From Aeoliella mucimassa (GTDB taxonomy: Bacteria; Planctomycetota; Planctomycetia; Pirellulales; Lacipirellulaceae): a DNA stretch of 64,000 nucleotides. Both the position numbers and the translations under genes were made by a program. Positions within the stretch are counted from its first letter, which is position 1. Every line of letters begins with the position of its first letter. The notes beneath the pieces were generated by a model. It made no database searches. It was given only the letters and a program-made list of their open reading frames with translations, and had not been told where the DNA came from. Below, one piece after another: positions 27,377-36,213 of this stretch. The stretch spans positions 4,526,001 to 4,590,000 of the forward strand of contig NZ_CP036278.1 of assembly GCF_007748035.1 (NCBI RefSeq). The letters run 5' to 3'.

Positions 27377-27622
27377 TTATTCGGCCTCGGAAGAACCGTT
27401 CTGGCCATTCTGCTCGTACAAGTACGAGTGAACCTGGTCCGCTACCTTGATGAGGAGCGGCAGGTCCTCGCGAGCAAAACTCGCCGAACCTCGCCACGAA
27501 TCTCCGTCCTTGTAGAGGGCGGTGAACTGGACCTTGCGAGGAGCGTTGTCGCCGTTCTCAAAGACGGCGGCCTTGATGCGTCCGATTCGGACTTGATGAA
27601 CGGGTCGATTATTTTCGGCCAT
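27377..27622 (-). CDS. small conserved hypothetical protein of mobile islands
   Basis: The 81-residue protein (PVHQVRIGRIKAAVFEN; SFAREDLPLLIKVADQVHSY) looks like a compact beta-hairpin plus helix unit, a pattern I associate with short proteins on planctomycete accessory DNA and loosely with the single-strand-DNA-binding-like DUF736 type. The start ATG has a purine-rich GGAGAT upstream. It is probably co-transcribed with the DUF932 gene. Confidence 0.6.
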   Translation of the reverse strand: MAENNRPVHQVRIGRIKAAVFENGDNAPRKVQFTALYKDGDSWRGSASFAREDLPLLIKVADQVHSYLYEQNGQNGSSEAE

Positions 27623-27679
27623 CGTATCATCTCCTTTCTGACTCGTTGAGTCACAAAGTAATAACGGAACAAACAGGAC

Positions 27680-28711
27680 CTAGGCGGCGAGGCTCAACAA
27701 CGACGCCGCTTTCTGGTCCATAACAAGTCGGTCACCGGCGTTTTCATAACGACCGGCAATCCTCGTCAGTGCGTCCACCACGCCGAACACGGTGTACGGC
27801 GTCCGCTCACCGGCCAACTGCACGACTTGCTCCGCGATGCGGGAGCTAACGCCTTGCTTGGCCAAGAGCTTGTGGACTTCTTCGGCGTCCTCGCCGAAGG
27901 GTGTCGCCATCGCCTGGCGGATGCCGCTGGCGAAGCTGTCGCGACGTTCGTCGCGTTTCTTCACCAACTGGGCAATCGCCAACCGGACATCGTCCAAGGC
28001 ATCCTGGACGTTGCCGATATGGCGACGCTTCAGCTCGACCACCTCGATGGCGTCCCAGACGATATGATTCTGGCAAATCTCTTGATACCAGAACGTCTGG
28101 ACGCCGACGCTGCGGCGGCCTACCTCCGAGTTCCACACAAAGAAGCCCGGAGCGAAGTTCTCTCCACCAATTTCTACCCAGCCGTCGGGGTCGATGCCGA
28201 AGGCGAACATATCTTGTTCGCCCGCATAGAGTCCTGTGGCTCCACCCATGCCAGTGGGCGGGGGCGTGAAATCGGGGGCGGCCTCGCGGACCGCCTGGAG
28301 AACTTCCGCGTCAAACAGACGCGAGTACGTCGAGCTGTGAACCGCCAAGGCGGTGTCGGCTGCGGCGTACACCTGCAGGGGCTCCCGGGAGTGGGGCATC
28401 GTGTCTCGAAAGACACGCGACGCCGTCTCGGAAGTGAGTTTGTTGACGGTGTCCTTTTGGACCCCGCACAACTTGCAGAGCTGAGTAAAGCTCCAGTCGC
28501 TAAGGGACAGATTGGGAGTTTCCGCATCTTCCAGTTGCATCCGCAAGCCCTCAGGCGTGTGCTCAATGCAAAGTTGCTGCGAAAGCTGCCAGTGTTCGCT
28601 CGACCGCTCACGCCTAGCTTGGCAGTGAGCGAGCAAGCTGTCGAACGAATTGAACCGCTCGTCGGGAGTGCGACTAAACAACTCTCGACTCGCTCGGGTC
28701 AAATTCACCAT
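27680..28711 (-). CDS. DUF932 protein (phage/plasmid-like)
   Basis: The 343-residue protein has the features of DUF932: an N-terminal LSDWSFTQLCKLCGVQKDTVNKL, a central FAFGIDPDGWVEIGGENFAPGF with RSVGVQTFWYQEICQNHIVWD, and a C-terminal helical part. The family is common on plasmids and phages, often near replication or recombination genes; its activity is unknown. It precedes the 81-residue gene on the same strand. Confidence 0.8.
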   Translation of the reverse strand: MVNLTRASRELFSRTPDERFNSFDSLLAHCQARRERSSEHWQLSQQLCIEHTPEGLRMQLEDAETPNLSLSDWSFTQLCKLCGVQKDTVNKLTSETASRVFRDTMPHSREPLQVYAAADTALAVHSSTYSRLFDAEVLQAVREAAPDFTPPPTGMGGATGLYAGEQDMFAFGIDPDGWVEIGGENFAPGFFVWNSEVGRRSVGVQTFWYQEICQNHIVWDAIEVVELKRRHIGNVQDALDDVRLAIAQLVKKRDERRDSFASGIRQAMATPFGEDAEEVHKLLAKQGVSSRIAEQVVQLAGERTPYTVFGVVDALTRIAGRYENAGDRLVMDQKAASLLSLAA

Positions 28712-28865
28712 TTTGAGTCTCCTCTCTACTTGGAAAGAGTGCGTGGATGAAAATCCTTCGCTTGAGCCTCTGCACCACCGGTCCCATCAAGCGAGCGACT
28801 CGCCTGATGCGGCCAGTGGACTGGTGACCTTCTACTCGATACGAATTGGGAAAGAGCAAGCGAAG

Positions 28866-29219
28866 TCAGTTTGCTGCCGAAGCGGCTCGCCGAATGTGAG
28901 CCTCGGCCAAATTGCAATCCGTGCTGGGTGGCGAGGCTTTGTTGCTTTCTGCAACGGCGTGCTGCTCCATCCATTTCTCGGTGAACTCTCCGGGATTGTT
29001 CTGTTCCATGAATTGAATCGCCCGGCTCATCACCTTGCCCAACGCGGACGCATGCTTCTGCCCGAAGAACTCGGTGTATTCCCAACTGTCTTTGCCCGTC
29101 CGCTTGAAGGCTCGCGTGAACGCGAACGTCCAAAAATATTCGCCGCTCTGTTGTTTTCTCGGCATCAACGTGATTCCCACGGGGCCTTCCCAGAATCGTT
29201 TGCAAGGTAACTGTGACAT
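28866..29219 (-). CDS. hypothetical island protein
   Basis: The ATG at 29219 gives 117 residues: KRFWEGPVGITLMPRKQQSG, FTFAFTRAFKR-like aromatic strand, then a helix (GKVMSRAIQFMEQ). No known family is recognised. It is short, charged and without a signal. A frame extending to 29246 lacks a ribosome site. It shares strand and probably transcript with the DUF932 gene. Confidence 0.5.
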   Translation of the reverse strand: MSQLPCKRFWEGPVGITLMPRKQQSGEYFWTFAFTRAFKRTGKDSWEYTEFFGQKHASALGKVMSRAIQFMEQNNPGEFTEKWMEQHAVAESNKASPPSTDCNLAEAHIRRAASAAN

Positions 29220-29404
29220 AGTTGCTTCTCCATCGTTGTTGAGCAAAATACATCGCCGGTCGACAGCGGCACTTCCTCACTCGCGGCTGCCGACTGACGA
29301 TGTCGTTCGTGTGAGCATTTCGCCTGTTATGGGGGGCGTCCTACTCGCGTGACTTAATTTGGCAAGATTGTGTCACACGGGGAGCAGCGGTCGCCATAAG
29401 AATC

Positions 29405-30615
29405 TCGTCGCCGACTGCAAACCTTGCAGAGCGACTTCTTGGATAGGAGGTAGCTCCCGGTAAACGTGGCCTTACCAACCACGCTAAGGGGAGAACGTTG
29501 CTTTTCTCATGCTGCCTGTCCGTAGAGCCGGATACGCCGAGAGGTGTTTGTCCGGAACGACGGAGGCTCCGTGAAGTAATCCTGTCGTGTGCGTCGTTCC
29601 TTTGTATCGAACGTCGCCACACAGCAGAGTAATCTCACGGTTCTATCCGATGCTAGGCGTTGAATAGGGGCGACTCTGAAAAGCCTGGTGTGTTTTTTCA
29701 CATTGGGTTGCTGCAGGCAAAGCGGGTGCAAATCCCGTCGACGGGGCCTGATTCCGCCATTGGCGGACGGTGCAACGTCGCGAGCGTGGGGACCTGCTGC
29801 GTGGCGACACGCGGCATCGGAGTGATGACAAGCTCCGGCGTCCTGGGAAACCAGGCGGGGAATAGCTCAACCATGAAAGGCGAGAAATCGCTTGCTCGTA
29901 AGTCAACAGAGAGACGGTGCCGAACCGGGACAACTTTTCAAAGCGGGATACCCTGAGCTTGTATGTTCGTACGGGGAAATCAGCTACTCCAAAGAAGTAG
30001 CTGGAAACTGCGACCCGCCTGGCGGCGGGCACGTAGCTTTGAGAAGCGGCGGCCTGCGGGCCGCTCACCAACGTGACTCTGTGTCGATGTCTGTAGCTAA
30101 AGAGGGAAGCTCTTGCGGGGCCGGGGATTAGCTCCCGGTGTCTGGTTTCGTCAACCAGGTGCTTGAAAACCGCAAGAGTGGGAGTGTGCCGCAAGTAGGT
30201 AGTCTGCCCTCGGGCGGAGCGATGCGACGGGCGAAGGCCCATCAAGATTGCCTCGACAATCTTCCGTGCAAGGCAGTACGGGCTCGTTTGGAATTTGGTG
30301 GCTGGTAACCACCGAGGGGTCTCGCAAGAGACCAGGCCAACGACGAAAGCGGCGACGGGCTTTGTGCCTGTCCAAGAAAGTCGCGGTGGCTGGCTACTTT
30401 GGTAGCAAGCCGCCACTTCCTTGGGTGGAAGCTCAAGGTGCTAACGTCACACGAGCGGCTTGGCCGCTGCTGGTGTGACGTATTTGCAGCGACACGGCTA
30501 GCGGGTTGAAGGCAGTGATAGGGGCGACTTCCCTAGGGAAGTGGTTCTCGCACGGTTTTGTCTTCCAAGGTTAGCGGGCTTTTCGGATGGTTTGTGCCTG
30601 ACAACAAATCATCCT
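29405..30615 (+). ncRNA. candidate large structured RNA (about 1.0-1.2 kb, no ORF)
   Basis: No credible gene lies between 29219 and 30654, yet the sequence is dense with perfect hairpins. Plus-strand examples: CCTGG-GAAA-CCAGG (29843), GGTCTC-GCAA-GAGACC (30318), CGTG-GCGA-CACG (29800), TCCGCC-ATT-GGCGGA (29753), AGCTACT/AGTAGCT (29981-30002), CTGGTT/AACCAG (30142), AAGATTG/CAATCTT (30245-30263) and a long two-part stem CGTCACAC/GTGTGACG at 30445-30480 enclosing AGCGGC/GCCGCT. Three GNRA loops appear only in plus orientation, so the plus strand is the likely RNA. The hairpin 30585-30614 may mark the 3' side. Size and context recall GOLLD, ROOL or ORF-less group II introns, but no match is claimed. 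Confidence 0.55.
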
Positions 30616-30653
30616 CTTGACGAGCATGCGTGGGTCTTGAACGAGTTCAAGGT

Positions 30654-31265
30654 CTATCGTGGGTCGAAATAGTCCTCACGCGAGCCAACCTCGGTTCCAT
30701 CTGCTTCCTTGTGCAGTGCCCACAGGGTTGCGTTCATTTCAGTTGATACATTGAATCCTAGATGCTCGAATGTTTTATGCAATTCGACGAAATGCTTCTC
30801 GATTTGTGGGGCACCACGTACTTCCTGTAGCTCAAAGCCCGGCTCACTTGCAAAGGTTTCATCAGCGACGCACTCAAAGTATCGCTCAGAGACCTGCCAT
30901 TCAACCGTGCGAATGCGGAGGTGCAGCTTTACTGGGTCTTTGTGTTTCTTCCTCCAATGCGGTTTGGAGAACGTCAGGTATAGTCCGGAGTACGGGACGA
31001 AGGGCAAAGTGATTTCGCCTTCGACGGTCAATAGTCGATACTGCTTGTGTTTGCGGCGAGGGTACTGAGGTCCAGGCACATGTAATCGGAGCTTGACCGT
31101 GTGTTCACACGACGTGATGCGTTCTGTCGTACGACAATCGTCTGGTTTTCTCGTGTTCGTCACGATAACGTACCTTTCCAGTAGTTTCCAATTAGCATTC
31201 CAAACTCCGACTACGGGGCAATCGGCCGCTACCTTTTCTACCTGGCTACTTCCAACAATGAACAT
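30654..31265 (-). CDS. hypothetical protein
   Basis: The 203-residue protein begins MFIVGSSQVEKVAADCPVVG and contains a beta-rich middle (KQYRLLTVEGEITLPFVPYS) and charged helices (IEKHFVELHKTFEHLGF). No family is recognised and no signal is present. It reads towards the RNA-like region and stops about 40 bp beyond its right edge. Confidence 0.5.
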   Translation of the reverse strand: MFIVGSSQVEKVAADCPVVGVWNANWKLLERYVIVTNTRKPDDCRTTERITSCEHTVKLRLHVPGPQYPRRKHKQYRLLTVEGEITLPFVPYSGLYLTFSKPHWRKKHKDPVKLHLRIRTVEWQVSERYFECVADETFASEPGFELQEVRGAPQIEKHFVELHKTFEHLGFNVSTEMNATLWALHKEADGTEVGSREDYFDPR

Positions 31266-31382
31266 ACACGTAGGTGATTATTTCGCAGTCGTGGCTCCCG
31301 GCACTCAGAGCGGCTGACACTCTTGTGCAACATCTGCTGGAGATGCTCCATAACATGCCAAATGCCGCGATGGCATGACGGG

Positions 31383-32090
31383 ATGTTAGGAGTGCAAAAA
31401 AGAGGTCCAACCTACAAGTGCGAAGCCACGACGCTCGAAGGCTTCATTCAACAACTCGCCGTGGGCTACGTTGCCCGCCGCTACTTCTTCTATGTTAGTG
31501 GTCGCGTTCCCAAGCGTCTTACGCCTCAAGAGCACGACGCACGGTTGCTCGACAAGTATGGCGTGGCAATCAGCAAATGGTCACGGTACCGACGAACGAA
31601 GCGAACCGGTCCGGGCGGCAGACCGCTGGCCAACGTGCAATACATTCGCTATCGCGATTTCTGGGTCTTACTGTCCACAGCGGGCTATCATCGCTTCTTT
31701 CAGGAACACGTCCAACTTGCACCTGGCGGGCTGGCCACGATTCGCCAGTATCAAGACGTTCGCCAGACGCCGGTTGTGTTCGGTGGATACACCATTGGCC
31801 ATAATGGCAAAGCGTCGGTGCGTCTTAGTCGCCGAGCGTATCGGGAACTGAAAGAGCAGTTTCTTCAAGTTGCTTGCCTTCATCGCACCACGGACCGGCT
31901 GGAGCAAGAGTTCCGCCGCTCTCCTTTTGAATCCTACGGGGGCGTGACGCGACAGATGTTCGCCCTCCTGAAGGCGGTAAACAAAGCTCGAAAGACCGCT
32001 GGGCTTTCGCCCGTCCCTCGCTCCTGCGTGCGAGTCAAACGGAAGGCGGTAAAACCATTCGAGCCTGTGAGTATTCGACTAGCCGCATAA
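31383..32090 (+). CDS. conserved island protein of unknown function
   Basis: The ATG at 31383 gives 235 residues: MLGVQKRGPTYKCEATTLEG, FIQQLAVGYVARRYFFYVSG, then a basic middle, FGGYTIGHNGKASVRLSRRA and a helical end. I have the impression of a family recurrent on planctomycete mobile DNA in which a replication or transfer role is possible, but no motif proves it. The next gene follows after 12 bp, so they form an operon. Confidence 0.6.
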   Translation: MLGVQKRGPTYKCEATTLEGFIQQLAVGYVARRYFFYVSGRVPKRLTPQEHDARLLDKYGVAISKWSRYRRTKRTGPGGRPLANVQYIRYRDFWVLLSTAGYHRFFQEHVQLAPGGLATIRQYQDVRQTPVVFGGYTIGHNGKASVRLSRRAYRELKEQFLQVACLHRTTDRLEQEFRRSPFESYGGVTRQMFALLKAVNKARKTAGLSPVPRSCVRVKRKAVKPFEPVSIRLAA

Positions 32091-32102
32091 TGGAGGACAA
32101 AC

Positions 32103-32597
32103 ATGGGAACGATAGCAATCGAGAACAAACAAGCTAACTGCGAGGTCGTCGACCTCTTCGATAGTGAGATGGCTCAATACGCCGCTGAACTACGCCGCGA
32201 GGAGCAGCGTAGTCGCCTGATGCGACGGGCCGAAGAGGTGGCCGAGATGCTCGACCGGCTCGACGGCAAACTCAGCGTTGACCGGGAGCAGGCAGTCGCG
32301 ATGCTGGCGGAGTACTCGGGTTTGCTGGACCTGGTGGTGGAAGACATTCGCTCGATTCGCGACATCGACGAGACGTTTGGGGCCGAATCACGACGGATGC
32401 CAAAGATTGCTCGCCTGGCTCTGCAATTGGAAAGAGGCATCGCCTATCTGCAGGGAATCTTCTCGGTGGTCAGCAGCGGCGAGGTCCTGCCGGTATACAA
32501 CTGGAAACTGGTGCATCGCGACGTGCAAGAAGTGCTGGGCACGTCGCTAGAACTGATTCGCTTGCCTGAACTGGTCGCAGAGCGGCAGGCAGCTTGA
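32103..32597 (+). CDS. helical hypothetical protein
   Basis: The 164-residue protein is acidic at the start and almost entirely helical (MAQYAAELRREEQRSRLMRR, AEEVAEMLDRLDGKLSVD), with coiled-coil potential at residues 20-60. GGAGG before the ATG is a strong ribosome site. It is the second gene of a two-gene unit. No family is recognised. Confidence 0.6.
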   Translation: MGTIAIENKQANCEVVDLFDSEMAQYAAELRREEQRSRLMRRAEEVAEMLDRLDGKLSVDREQAVAMLAEYSGLLDLVVEDIRSIRDIDETFGAESRRMPKIARLALQLERGIAYLQGIFSVVSSGEVLPVYNWKLVHRDVQEVLGTSLELIRLPELVAERQAA

Positions 32598-32607
32598 TAA
32601 GACAGCG

Positions 32608-33798
32608 TCAATGCAAACGCTCACTGCTTTCGTAGTAGCCACCGGCGGCCTTAAATCTTCGAATAAGCCGGGAAATGAGGTCGTTGGCGAGCGACTGATG
32701 GTCCAACAACTGCTTGCGGACGATACGTTGCGGCTCCGGCGGAGAGGAGACCGGGTCATCCAATGAATGACTTGGCATCTGAAAGCTGTTTGGCTCAGAC
32801 GACGGGATGCGACCAAACGACTTATCACGCATGTTCGCGAGTTGTAACCAGGTGAAGAAGGCGGAAGCCTGCCTGAAGGCTTCGAGTGAGGAGTAAACGC
32901 TCTCAGAGAAGGCGAAGAAGCCCGATGCACGGTCCAACACATTCTGCTCGTCGACGACAAAACTCCGTAGCAAGCCATGCGAGAAGCGGTCCCGCTGGTG
33001 CTGGGAAGTCAGGGAATCGGCAAGGATGATAGTGCCGTCTGCGTAGATGGACACCGATGTGTCAGGAGAGTCGTATTCGTCGCGACCCTGCCACAGGCAG
33101 AGGAAATCCTCGCCTTCACGGCATCGAACACCTTTCTCACGGTCAAATAGTCGCGGCTGTGGTCCAAATAAAAGAAGCTGTTCGAGCTTTTCGCGGAAGG
33201 AGGCTTCACTCAAGTCGTGCGGTGAAAGATACTCGTCGACCTGCCGTTCGGGGATAATGGCCAAGCGGCATTCAGGCTCACTGCGACGGCTCGATTCGTC
33301 GCTACTTATTCTTGACTCGAACTTCTTCTGTGCGACGCTCGCATCAAGCCCACCACCCAGGGAGGCAAGCGAGAGGTCGTTGAGAGCCTGGACTATCAAG
33401 TCCTTCAATTCGTCGGTCGATTCGTAGAATGCGAGCATCTTGCCATGCTCATAGCTCTTGATGGAGTCGACAAATTGTTTCTGGTCGTCGTCCAGGGCTC
33501 CCTTCATCACGAAGCAGAGCATATCAAGGCCTCGCCTCTCTGCTTCGCGAAACTCTTCCTCTGTGGGAGAATGCCCCGACTCGACGCGATTGCCGTATCG
33601 TTGACCGAAGATACCGACGTAGATGTGACTCCGGCGTACTCCCTCCAGGCATGCCGTCTGCGGGGTGGAGGCGGTGGCACCAAAGTCTTCTGCCATAACC
33701 GGCTGGTGGCGGAGGGTCTCGACAGCCCGGCGAGCGGCTGCCCGCTCTGCGGCGAAGCCCCTCATCACAGAGCTAATGAAAACATTCTTCTCATTCAT
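32608..33798 (-). CDS. DUF4062-domain protein
   Basis: The ATG at 33798 (GGAGGG upstream) gives 396 residues; a longer frame to 34278 is not coding-like and covers another gene. The N-terminal domain reads NVFISSVMRGFAAERAAARR, PVMAEDFGA, SHIYVGIFGQRYG and HSPTEEEFREAERRG, the DUF4062 pattern, a TIR/SLOG-like fold found at the start of many predicted defence and conflict proteins. The remaining 250 residues match nothing I know; they include a beta-rich sensor-like part (VSIYADGTIILADSL). An anti-phage or stress role is possible but unproven. Confidence 0.78.
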   Translation of the reverse strand: MNEKNVFISSVMRGFAAERAAARRAVETLRHQPVMAEDFGATASTPQTACLEGVRRSHIYVGIFGQRYGNRVESGHSPTEEEFREAERRGLDMLCFVMKGALDDDQKQFVDSIKSYEHGKMLAFYESTDELKDLIVQALNDLSLASLGGGLDASVAQKKFESRISSDESSRRSEPECRLAIIPERQVDEYLSPHDLSEASFREKLEQLLLFGPQPRLFDREKGVRCREGEDFLCLWQGRDEYDSPDTSVSIYADGTIILADSLTSQHQRDRFSHGLLRSFVVDEQNVLDRASGFFAFSESVYSSLEAFRQASAFFTWLQLANMRDKSFGRIPSSEPNSFQMPSHSLDDPVSSPPEPQRIVRKQLLDHQSLANDLISRLIRRFKAAGGYYESSERLH

Positions 33799-33838
33799 CT
33801 GGAGAGTTCCCTCCGTGGAGCACCTGGTTAGCGGGGCT

Positions 33839-34015
33839 TTACATGCGTCGTGCCACGTGGCGAAGGATTCGGCCTGGCTCGATGTACTCGCTGTGACACT
33901 CAGGACAACGGACGGGTGCGGTGGGAAGAACAAGCCGCTCGGCTTCTCCTTCCTCGAATACTTCCTTCTCGAACCGACATCCGCAGCGTGTGCATTTGTA
34001 CTCTTTGAGGACCAT
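33839..34015 (-). CDS. 58-residue zinc-ribbon protein
   Basis: A short frame from ATG 34015 to TAA 33839 encodes MVLKEYKCTRCGCRFEKEVF, a linker, and VRCPECHSEYIEPGR. The two CxxC knuckles are 24 residues apart, an FmdB-like zinc ribbon. It lies 40 bp upstream of the DUF4062 gene on the same strand, so the two are probably co-expressed. Confidence 0.65.
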   Translation of the reverse strand: MVLKEYKCTRCGCRFEKEVFEEGEAERLVLPTAPVRCPECHSEYIEPGRILRHVARRM

Positions 34016-34334
34016 GAAACGCTCCTTGCTTCAGATTCATCGTGTCTGCCAAAATGGCGGCAGATTACTACGTATACAGATGTACCGCATATTCTGTGCC
34101 AAACCCGTCCTGCAGTTGCCGCTACTGCTCTGTTTGATTCGGCTTCTGCTTCCGCCGCCCGGTCGCCGTTGGTCCTCACCCTACGTCTGGGACCGACGGC
34201 GACTGCGGCGGCGGATACACCTGCCACCCCCTGCTTTTGTCGTTCGCGAGTCCCGCAGGTCCTCGTCAGCCAAGTCATGTGAAATCGTCACGAGAGGTGA
34301 ATTTGGCCCCGTAGACATCGACTGAAGATTGTCG
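34016..34334. other. intergenic region without visible gene
   Basis: These 319 bases between the ImmA gene end and the zinc-ribbon gene hold no convincing frame. They presumably carry the minus-strand promoter of the zinc-ribbon/DUF4062 pair, but no clear -35/-10 is seen. Confidence 0.4.
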
Positions 34335-35216
34335 TCACTCTTCTTCATCGGCGAGGTCATCTTCATCGACGGTGAGCAGCACGAGCAGGCTATTCATCAC
34401 CGGTATCGAGAAGTAGTGCTCGCAGACATACGTCGACTCAAGGCTTGTTGCGTCATAGGTTCTGAACCAATCTCCGACGACGCCGTCTTTCGTGCGATTT
34501 GACAAGTTACCATTCTCATGCTCTTTCCAAGCCAATAATGCAGTTTCAGGCAGGTTGCTACCTCGTTCACCTGGATAGCAGCCCGCTTCGATGAGCGGAG
34601 TGGAGCAAAACATCCAGGCAAGTGACGACTGCCGGACGCAAGCGAGTCCACAAGGAAAATGAGATAGTTGCACTGTACGAATAGCAGTGCTCAGCATGGA
34701 TGTTTGGAATTCTGAGGCTACCTGCTGGATGAGGTCGAAGCTTGGTTCGGTCTTGTTTACCCTTGGGGAGAACAGCCAGTTCGGCATGAGGAGTCCTGCG
34801 GCAAATGCGTCGGCTTCCCGCTCGACAAGTTCGTCGCTCTTGAATTCGGACTCTGAGCCGTGCGAATTACCGCCACCAATTAGATAAGCACGGTGTGGTT
34901 CAAGGTAATAATGGGCAAGTTCATGGCCCATCGAAAACCGAGTGCGTGGATGGTGTTCTCCGGGGAATTGGCCTATGTCGTATTTAGTGTTCAAGAAGAT
35001 TAGAAACCGGTTGTGCTTGCGATGATACTCAAGCTGTCCGTCAAAGGCGTCGTGGAAGTCGCCTAGAGTGAACTTGAGCAAAGGGTGCTCGGAGCGAGCA
35101 ATGGCGAACGGGTCTATTGGCAAACCATTTTGATGTGCCACTTCCGCGACTTCTTCGCCTTTCCGTTCCGCGTGCCCAAGTCGCGAGTTAATCAGATTCC
35201 AAGTCGTTTTCGTCAT
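34335..35216 (-). CDS. ImmA/IrrE-type metallopeptidase
   Basis: The ATG at 35216 gives 293 residues. The zinc motif is GHELAHYYLEPH (His98, Glu99, His102), followed by EREADAFAAGLLMP that supplies the third ligand. Family members cut repressors or anti-regulators: ImmA cleaves the ICEBs1 repressor ImmR, and IrrE acts on DdrO. The start overlaps the upstream gene by 29 bases, so translation is coupled to the 121-residue acidic protein, a natural candidate substrate. No Xre repressor is seen next to it. Confidence 0.88.
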   Translation of the reverse strand: MTKTTWNLINSRLGHAERKGEEVAEVAHQNGLPIDPFAIARSEHPLLKFTLGDFHDAFDGQLEYHRKHNRFLIFLNTKYDIGQFPGEHHPRTRFSMGHELAHYYLEPHRAYLIGGGNSHGSESEFKSDELVEREADAFAAGLLMPNWLFSPRVNKTEPSFDLIQQVASEFQTSMLSTAIRTVQLSHFPCGLACVRQSSLAWMFCSTPLIEAGCYPGERGSNLPETALLAWKEHENGNLSNRTKDGVVGDWFRTYDATSLESTYVCEHYFSIPVMNSLLVLLTVDEDDLADEEE

Positions 35217-35553
35217 CGTCGTGTTCTTCAAGTGCTTTCTTGCGAAACTCATCCATCCGTTTTTTGATTTCTTCGTCGCTGTCCCCTTTGTTGCGATTAA
35301 GTTGAAGCACCCCTTCTTCAACGCTCGACGTGTCGACATCAGCAAGCCAATCGAACAGAGGCTCTGGCTCAGAAGCATGGCTTTCGCCACTGCTAACAGC
35401 ATGCACAATGGCGTCTATTTCATTCTCAGTAAGTGGCTCCGGCTGGACCGCCTCAATCTGCCGCTCCAATTCAGCGGCAGAAGGAAATGTCTTTTCGACA
35501 CGTTGATATCTGCGGACAAGCTCACGCCAAATTGAGTTGTGCTTTTCGCTCAT
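35188..35553 (-). CDS. acidic hypothetical protein between sigma factor and ImmA protease
   Basis: The 121-residue protein is strongly acidic, with a helical start (SIWRELVRRYQRVEKTFPSA) and an Asp/Glu-rich tail (EEHDDDENDLESD). There is no membrane segment. It starts three bases after the sigma-factor stop and overlaps the protease gene. Position suggests an anti-sigma factor or regulator controlled by the protease; this is inference. Confidence 0.65.
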   Translation of the reverse strand: MSEKHNSIWRELVRRYQRVEKTFPSAAELERQIEAVQPEPLTENEIDAIVHAVSSGESHASEPEPLFDWLADVDTSSVEEGVLQLNRNKGDSDEEIKKRMDEFRKKALEEHDDDENDLESD

Positions 35554-35556
35554 GGT

Positions 35557-36177
35557 TCACTCCGCTATATGCTGAGGGTCAAAATGACCCATTTTCTTCA
35601 ATTCTCGCTCAATCGTCGCTCGTGCTTTGTTGCGTGAGACGTAAATCGAGTTTTTCGAGGTTCCGTGCAATTCCGCGAGTCTCTCGCCGTCAGCGATATC
35701 GCCACAGGCTAGGTCAGCTTCGATGATGGCCCTTTGCAGCTTTGGCAGTCGTGATAGGACAACCTTGAAGTCGCGGACCACCTTTTTTTCTTGCTTGGTG
35801 GGTTCGTCCTCGCTCTCCGCCTTGGCAAACTGCACCGCCAGGAATTCCTCATCAACCAGAGCAAAGTCGGCACGGTTCTCTGCAATGAGGTCTCTCGCCT
35901 CGTTGAGGGCAATCGCGACGAGCCAAGTGCTGAGTTTCGCTTTGGCATCGTCATAGCTGTCTGCGTGCTTCCATGCCTTGGTTGCAGTCCTGAGGAGAAC
36001 TTCCTGGACCTCGTTCTCCGTCAAGGTGTTCCGAAATACCTTTCGGAGCATTCCTTTTACGACCCCGCCATGCTTGCGGAGTAGGTCGCGTATCGCGTCG
36101 TCCCTCACTTCGTCTAGGTCATCCGTAAGATTGACCATGATTCGGAGGTCATCTTCTTCGTCGTCAGTCATGTCCAT
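35557..36177 (-). CDS. ECF-like RNA polymerase sigma factor
   Basis: The ATG at 36177 gives 206 residues. Region 2 is visible around residues 35-95 (VVKGMLRKVFRNTLTENEVQ, KLSTWLVAIALNEARD) and region 4 around 135-190 (VVLSRLPKLQRAIIEADLAC, AELHGTSKNSIYVSRNKARA). Sequence between the two domains is acidic. The gene heads a three-gene operon with an acidic protein and an ImmA-type protease. Upstream lies one copy of the motif GTTAAGGT-N6-GTATCAC on the same strand, so self-control is likely. Confidence 0.82.
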   Translation of the reverse strand: MDMTDDEEDDLRIMVNLTDDLDEVRDDAIRDLLRKHGGVVKGMLRKVFRNTLTENEVQEVLLRTATKAWKHADSYDDAKAKLSTWLVAIALNEARDLIAENRADFALVDEEFLAVQFAKAESEDEPTKQEKKVVRDFKVVLSRLPKLQRAIIEADLACGDIADGERLAELHGTSKNSIYVSRNKARATIERELKKMGHFDPQHIAE

Positions 36178-36213
36178 TTTGCCAACTGTAGTCGCATTTC
36201 GAGGCCTCCGATG

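Noticed and set aside
30508-30562. Group II intron domain V at the 3' end of the RNA-like region
   Set aside because: The segment holds a 16-base palindrome (ACTTCCCTAGGGAAGT) and CACGGTTTTG, but lacks the AGC triad and bulge expected of domain V.
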